A stretch of DNA of 64,000 nt from JABSSA01 sp039984715 (GTDB lineage: Bacteria; Pseudomonadota; Alphaproteobacteria; Rhodobacterales; Rhodobacteraceae): positions 44,250 through 108,249 of the forward strand of contig JBDWUA010000019.1 in NCBI GenBank assembly GCA_039984715.1, written 5' to 3'. Shown here piece after piece: positions 60,069 to 64,000 of the stretch (position 1 is the stretch's first letter; the number at the start of each line of letters is the position of its first letter). The notes below the pieces were generated by a model. That model was not told the origin of the DNA. It saw only the letters and a program-made list of their open reading frames with translations, and did no database searches. A program made the position numbers and the translations under genes.

Positions 60069-60088
60069 GCCCCGAACGAATCCGGGGC
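60069..60088 (-). terminator. Probable terminator/hairpin upstream of rplB
   Basis: GCCCCG (60069-60074) and CGGGGC (60083-60088) form a 6-bp stem with an 8-base loop. On the minus strand TTTGTTGTTGTTTG follows. It would end transcription of the lipoprotein gene at 60300 before rplB. Confidence 0.6.
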
Positions 60089-60299
60089 CCTGCGGATGGG
60101 GTGTGTTAAGTCACAGGCTTGTTGTGGTCAAGAACGAGTTACCGTCTAAAGGTGATTACTTTTCAAGACTGTCGCAACTTCCTTGTCCCTTGCAAACTCA
60201 AGCACCAGACCCAATTCTGGTTATCGATATCCCATATTCAAAACAGCCGTCTGTCGTCTGAACAGGATCGAAAGCTTCCGATTGGGTCTAATTCCTGTA

Positions 60300-60830
60300 T
60301 CAACATTTTAGTTTGGCAAAGAAAAGACGTTCATCGCCCTGGCGCGCCGCTGATCCAACAGCTCGAACCCGGCGATCTAAATTTCGGTCAAAACCCAACC
60401 ATTGACATGTTCCTTCGCTGCGTATTGCAGTTTCAGCCCGGCTTAGCAGTTTCCCTAAATCTGTGTTTTTCCGGCTTTGTTTCAGATTTGCGTCATTCAA
60501 AGTGTGTAGGCACTCTGAGAACAACTCCGCAGGAACGGGCGCTGGAAGTTGTCTAACGCAACTAATAGCAGGCTCACCTTCGGAATTCGTGACGATCAAG
60601 CCAGTAGAGAGCCGAACTGACACTTCTTGGCTAAACGAAAACAAATATATGCTTTCACCGCTTTTTTGCGGGAACGCATCGCGGTGTATTTTACTGACAG
60701 TTAAAAAATCGACCCACGCCAACTTACCACCGTCGATACGAACGGAGTTTCTTGATTTAGGCGACGGCGTCGATCCACACGCCGCAATGGCAAACGAAAC
60801 GACGGCCAATAAAATAAATTTACATCTCAT
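60300..60830 (-). CDS. Hypothetical lipoprotein inserted between rplW and rplB
   Basis: A 176-residue protein with the lipobox IAAC (Cys18) after MRCKFILLAVVSFAIAAC. The mature part is mixed charged with four further Cys (SCVRQLP, SECLHT, GTCQWLG and the C-terminal KLKC). Not recognised. GGA-type SD before the ATG is weak. It is codirectional with the ribosomal genes but closed off by terminators on both sides. Confidence 0.65.
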   Translation of the reverse strand: MRCKFILLAVVSFAIAACGSTPSPKSRNSVRIDGGKLAWVDFLTVSKIHRDAFPQKSGESIYLFSFSQEVSVRLSTGLIVTNSEGEPAISCVRQLPAPVPAELFSECLHTLNDANLKQSRKNTDLGKLLSRAETAIRSEGTCQWLGFDRNLDRRVRAVGSAARQGDERLFFAKLKC

Positions 60831-61034
60831 ACGTCCACATCAACCCTTTATTCATTCTTGTTCCTACGGAATCACGCTCAACTAATAATTGAGTTCTCGC
60901 ATAAATTTACTGCTCGGGGAGCATCATTTTGATGCTAACTTGGAATTCGACTGTTTAAAACAGTCGTGGTGCAAACAGGATGGCTAAGCTCCACAAAAGG
61001 CGAAACCGTAGGCAAACCAGTGAAAGCAATCGAA

Positions 61035-61670
61035 ATGAACCCCAAGTTCGCCGTTACCGACGAAGAAACTCTTCGTAATCTGTTTCAGCCAACGAGCAAA
61101 CTGGCCATCCAAAAATGCCTATCCCAACTCGACAAACACTCCATCGCCTTCATCAAACGATCCCCTTTCATCTGTATTGGTACGCAAGATGCGGATGGCA
61201 AAGCAGATGTCAGTCCACGCGGTGATCCTGTTGGCTTTGTGCAAGTGTTGGATCAACACACATTGGCTATTCCGGATCGCCCCGGGAATAACCGCCTCGA
61301 TACGTTGTCCAATATTATCTCAAATCCCAGTGTCGGATTGTTGTTCATCATCCCCGGATTTGACGAAACCATGCGGGTAAATGGGCAGGCCAGCCTGACC
61401 ACGGACCCCGAGCTTTTGAGCAGCATGAGCGTGAATGACCGAAATCCCAAGATTGCGATCATCGTCAAAGTAACGACAGTCTTCATACACTGCGCAAAAG
61501 CCTTTCGGCGTTCTCATTTGTGGGATCCCAATCATCATCAAGATCGATCAGAAGAACCGTCTTTGGTCAAAATCGTGTTGGACCAATCCACCGGGGCCCC
61601 GGACGATGAAGACGAACAACGTAAATTGGACGACGCGCTGGAAGATGGGTATCGGAAAACGCTTTACTGA
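61035..61670 (+). CDS. Pyridoxamine 5'-phosphate oxidase-fold protein (MSMEG_1061-like)
   Basis: About 211 residues from Met 61035; the frame is open to 60966, and no strong SD decides. Family segments are FIKRSPFICIGTQDADGKADVSPRGDPVGFVQVLD and TLAIPDRPGNNRLDTLSNIISNPSVGLLFIIPG followed by MRVNGQASL. The split beta-barrel binds FMN or F420-type flavin; a PNPOx proper is unlikely. The C-terminal part ends with an acidic segment (STGAPDDEDEQRKLDDALEDGY). It is on the strand opposite to the ribosomal genes and convergent with rplW's terminator. Confidence 0.82.
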   Translation: MNPKFAVTDEETLRNLFQPTSKLAIQKCLSQLDKHSIAFIKRSPFICIGTQDADGKADVSPRGDPVGFVQVLDQHTLAIPDRPGNNRLDTLSNIISNPSVGLLFIIPGFDETMRVNGQASLTTDPELLSSMSVNDRNPKIAIIVKVTTVFIHCAKAFRRSHLWDPNHHQDRSEEPSLVKIVLDQSTGAPDDEDEQRKLDDALEDGYRKTLY

Positions 61671-61735
61671 CCTTCTTTTTGGGAAGGCTGGCAATACCGC
61701 CGAACCTTGAATGTTACTTTCGACGAACAACAAAT

Positions 61736-61766
61736 AAGAAAAAGCCCCCGCATTTCTGCGAGGGCT
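61736..61766 (-). terminator. Intrinsic terminator after rplW
   Basis: AGCCCCCGCA (61743-61752) and TGCGAGGGCT (61757-61766) form a 10-bp stem with one mismatch and loop TTTC. On the minus strand TTTTTCTTATT follows. It lies 37 bases after the rplW stop and ends the S10 segment. Confidence 0.88.
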
Positions 61767-61802
61767 ATATCATGTAGCGAGGGTTTGACCCTGCCTAACC
61801 AA

Positions 61803-62099
61803 TCAAAGACCGGTGCTGACGTCGATCGTGTTGCCTTCTTCAAGCGTCACGTAAGCTTTTTTGACGTCCTTACGCTTGCCCAATTGGCCGCGGAACCGCT
61901 TGACCTTGCCTTTGGTGATCGTCGTGTTGACCGACTTCACTTTGACATTGAACAGCGCTTCAACTGCCTCTTTGATCTGAGGCTTGGCCGCTTCGATCGC
62001 GACTTCAAAAACCACGGCGCCATTTTCAGACGCCATTGTGGCTTTTTCAGTGATGATCGGCTTGCGGATCACGTCGTAATGTTCTGCCTTGGCGTTCAT
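61803..62099 (-). CDS. rplW: 50S ribosomal protein L23
   Basis: A 98-residue L23: AEHYDVIRKPIITEKATMASENGAVVFEVAIEAAKPQIKEAVEALFNVKVKSVNTT and KRFRGQLGKRKDVKKAYVTL. Docking site for trigger factor and SRP at the tunnel exit. Overlaps rplD by four bases; no rplB follows directly. Confidence 0.98.
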   Translation of the reverse strand: MNAKAEHYDVIRKPIITEKATMASENGAVVFEVAIEAAKPQIKEAVEALFNVKVKSVNTTITKGKVKRFRGQLGKRKDVKKAYVTLEEGNTIDVSTGL

Positions 62100-62713
62100 T
62101 TCAAACGAGCCTCCAGAGCTTCAAGACCTGCTTTAGTGATCACCAAAGTGTCACGGCGCAGGATGTCATACACGTTCGCACCTTGGCTTGGCAGAATGTC
62201 CAGACCTTCGATGTTGCGAGCAGCTTGCGCAAATTCTGCGTTCACTTCTGCACCATCAATGATCAGGGCACGTTTCCAACCCAGGCTGGCAACTTGTTTG
62301 GCCAATGCCGATGTCTTACCCGCAGATTCTGCGGCATCGATCACGACCAATTCGCCTGCTTTGGCTTTCGCTGACAACGCATGCTTAAGACCAAGCTTGC
62401 GGAATTTCTTTGTCAGATCGTGGCCATGGCTGCGCGGTGTTGGACCTTTGTAGATACCACCTTTGCGGAAGATCGGCGCGTTACGGTCACCGTGGCGTGC
62501 GCCGCCGGTGCCTTTTTGGCGATAGATCTTCTTGGTGGAATACGAGGTTTCCGACCGTGTCTTGACCTTGTGTGTACCGGCCTGCGCATTGTTACGCTGC
62601 CAGCGCACAACACGGTGCAGGATGTCGGCACGTGGCTCAAGGCCAAACAATGCTTCGTCCAGATCCAGTGTGCCGGCCTTTTTGCCGTCCAGTTTGATCA
62701 TATCAAGTTTCAT
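62096..62713 (-). CDS. rplD: 50S ribosomal protein L4
   Basis: A 205-residue L4: VRWQRNNAQAGTHKVKTRSETSYSTKKIYRQKGTGGARHGDRNAPIFRKGG, which forms the tunnel loop. In E. coli L4 represses the S10 operon; no such leader is visible because the region before rpsJ is short. Overlaps rplC by four bases. Confidence 0.98.
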   Translation of the reverse strand: MKLDMIKLDGKKAGTLDLDEALFGLEPRADILHRVVRWQRNNAQAGTHKVKTRSETSYSTKKIYRQKGTGGARHGDRNAPIFRKGGIYKGPTPRSHGHDLTKKFRKLGLKHALSAKAKAGELVVIDAAESAGKTSALAKQVASLGWKRALIIDGAEVNAEFAQAARNIEGLDILPSQGANVYDILRRDTLVITKAGLEALEARLK

Positions 62714-63444
62714 GCTTCACCCCCTTCGGCGGGCGCTGCGTCAGCCGGAGCATCTGCAACAGGTGCAGCGTCAGCTTTCAAAGCGGCAGGAAATGGAACT
62801 TGGTCCGGGAACGGCTTTTTCACCGCATCCTTGACTGTGACCCATCCACCTTTTGACCCAGGAACAGCACCTTTGACCATGATCAGGCCACGAGATGTGT
62901 CCGTTTTGACCACTTCAAGGTTCTGCGTCGTCACACGGGCAGCACCCATGTGACCGGCCATTTTCTTACCTTTGAAAACGCGGCCCGGATCCTGACACTG
63001 ACCAGTTGAACCATGCGAACGGTGGCTGATCGAGACACCGTGTGTCGCGCGCAAACCGCTAAAGTTGTGACGCTTCATCGCACCGGCAAAACCTTTACCG
63101 ATGGATGTGCCTGTCACGTCCACATATTGTCCCGCAAGATAGTGTTCAGCGATGATTTCTGCGCCAACCTCGATCATGTTTTCGGGGTTCACACGGAATT
63201 CCGCCAGCTTCCGCTTGGGCTCGACTTTTGACGCCGAATAATGCCCACGCATCGCTTTAGAAACACGTTTCACTTTGGCTGTACCTGCACCAAGCTGAAC
63301 GGCTGTATAGCCGTCCTTGTCGACCGTGCGCTGTGCCACGACCTGCAGGTTATCCAGTTGCAACACAGTGACGGGGATTTGCTTCCCATCTTCCATGAAG
63401 AGGCGAGTCATACCCACCTTTTTCGCAATAACGCCTGAGCGCAT
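62710..63444 (-). CDS. rplC: 50S ribosomal protein L3
   Basis: A 244-residue L3: MRSGVIAKKVGMTRLF, GTSIGKGFAGAMKRHNFSGLRATHGVSISHRSHGSTGQCQDPGRVFKGKKMAGHMGAARVTTQNLEV. An Ala/Asp/Pro-rich C-terminal tail is a class feature. The Gln in the GQ motif (GSTGQCQDPG) is the methylation site of PrmB. Confidence 0.98.
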   Translation of the reverse strand: MRSGVIAKKVGMTRLFMEDGKQIPVTVLQLDNLQVVAQRTVDKDGYTAVQLGAGTAKVKRVSKAMRGHYSASKVEPKRKLAEFRVNPENMIEVGAEIIAEHYLAGQYVDVTGTSIGKGFAGAMKRHNFSGLRATHGVSISHRSHGSTGQCQDPGRVFKGKKMAGHMGAARVTTQNLEVVKTDTSRGLIMVKGAVPGSKGGWVTVKDAVKKPFPDQVPFPAALKADAAPVADAPADAAPAEGGEA

Positions 63445-63461
63445 TGTTCTGCCCTCCTAGC

Positions 63462-63779
63462 TTACTGCAATTTGATTTCGACATCGACACCAGCAGCAAG
63501 ATCGAGCTTCATCAGCGCGTCTACTGTTTGTGGTGTCGGGTCCACGATGTCGAGCAAACGCTTATGCGTCCGGATCTCGAACTGATCGCGGGATTTTTTG
63601 TCGACGTGCGGTCCGCGCAGGACGGTGAATTTTTCGATTTTGTTAGGCAAAGGAATTGGCCCACGAACCGAAGCACCAGTGCGCTTAGCGGTATTAACGA
63701 TTTCCTGTGTGGACGCATCCAACACACGATAATCGAACGCCTTCAGGCGAATACGAATATTTTGGCTTTGAACTGCCAT
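63462..63779 (-). CDS. rpsJ: 30S ribosomal protein S10
   Basis: A 105-residue S10: NIRIRLKAFDYRVLDASTQEIVNTAKRTGASVRGPIPLPNKIEKFTVLRGPHVDKKSRDQFEIRTHKR. Also the NusE antitermination factor. Follows tuf by about 120 bases. Confidence 0.98.
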   Translation of the reverse strand: MAVQSQNIRIRLKAFDYRVLDASTQEIVNTAKRTGASVRGPIPLPNKIEKFTVLRGPHVDKKSRDQFEIRTHKRLLDIVDPTPQTVDALMKLDLAAGVDVEIKLQ

Positions 63780-63898
63780 TTTTTCTTGTCCCTTATCGGG
63801 TTAAAGCGGAGAGGAAGAGCCGCGGTATTGCCGCCCTTCATCGCGCCAAGCTTTCAGATCAAAGCGGGGGTTGCCCCCTGCCCTGACACCCAAATCGA

Positions 63899-64000
63899 TT
63901 ACTCGATGATTTTGGAAACAACGCCAGCGCCAACTGTGCGGCCGCCTTCGCGGATCGCAAAGCGCAGGCCGTCTTCCATGGCGATCGGTGCGATCAGCTC
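63899..64000 (-). CDS. tuf: Elongation factor Tu, C-terminal end (runs off the window)
   Basis: The last 33 codons of EF-Tu are seen: ELIAPIAMEDGLRFAIREGG followed by RTVGAGVVSKIIE and TAA at 63899-63901. The RFAIREGGRTVGAGVV signature is diagnostic for domain III. It precedes rpsJ, the usual str-S10 junction. Confidence 0.95.
   Translation of the reverse strand, partial: ELIAPIAMEDGLRFAIREGGRTVGAGVVSKIIE

Noticed and set aside
60119..60885. Plus-strand frames of 140-145 codons opposite the lipoprotein gene
   Set aside because: They are antisense to a frame with a clear lipobox, have no SD and read as low-complexity shadows.
1..64000. CRISPR arrays, rRNA genes, prophage blocks
   Set aside because: No regularly spaced direct repeats, rRNA segments or runs of phage structural genes were seen; the only phage-type trace is the integrase relic.

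Overview
The window is a chromosomal segment of an alphaproteobacterium, almost certainly a member of the Rhodobacteraceae (Roseobacter group). The signs are a Bzt-type acidic/amide amino-acid ABC transporter, a TRAP transporter, two proteins with VPLPA-type C-terminal sorting signals, the crcB-rluC-HAD-ATP12 gene string, the rpmH-rnpA-yidD...yidC-engB-argB string, and an alpha operon that lacks rpsD. No CRISPR array or rRNA was seen. One tRNA, tRNA-Arg(ACG), is present.

Region by region. 1-5.5 kb is an accessory, decayed region. It holds the end-truncated start of a mechanosensitive-channel-like gene, a 171-bp inverted repeat pair that encloses an SGNH hydrolase and an APH(6)-type kinase, a VPLPA-anchored secreted protein, a gene remnant and a small K+ channel. 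5.5-11.2 kb holds an RND efflux adaptor-pump pair and a GltS glutamate/sodium symporter. 11.3-12 kb holds an integrase relic next to tRNA-Arg. 12-15.7 kb holds a sensor kinase, a disulfide-type flavoprotein reductase and a TVP38/TMEM64 membrane protein. 15.8-25.8 kb is housekeeping: rpmH, rnpA, yidD, ttcA, an EAL phosphodiesterase, yidC, a MOSC protein, engB, argB, a sterol-desaturase-family protein and a ferredoxin-like protein. 25.9-30.5 kb is the bztABCD operon on the minus strand. 30.7-33.5 kb is the translationally coupled crcB-rluC-HAD-ATP12 operon. 33.6-35.3 kb holds small accessory genes. 35.7-41.3 kb is a five-gene minus-strand operon (TRAP transporter, zinc MetE-like protein, alpha/beta hydrolase) divergent from a marR gene, with a long palindrome between them. 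rarA and a Do-type periplasmic protease follow.

44.4-64 kb is the S10-spc-alpha ribosomal protein cluster on the minus strand, from the 3' end of tuf down to rplQ. It is split into transcription segments by inserted genes and intrinsic terminators. One insert (rplW/rplB) carries a flavin-oxidase-fold protein and a lipoprotein. A second (rplP/rpmC) carries a TIGR02466-type dioxygenase, a Rieske-like protein and a lipoprotein. A third (rpmD/rplO) carries a DUF1127 protein.

The most unusual gene is the Rieske-like protein at 55819-56460. It is a paralogue of the cytochrome bc1 iron-sulfur subunit that keeps its twin-arginine anchor and all four cysteines of the two cluster boxes, but has Arg and Tyr where the two cluster-ligating histidines should be. 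The TRAP/MetE-like/hydrolase operon with its MarR palindrome is the best candidate for an uncharacterised catabolic system.
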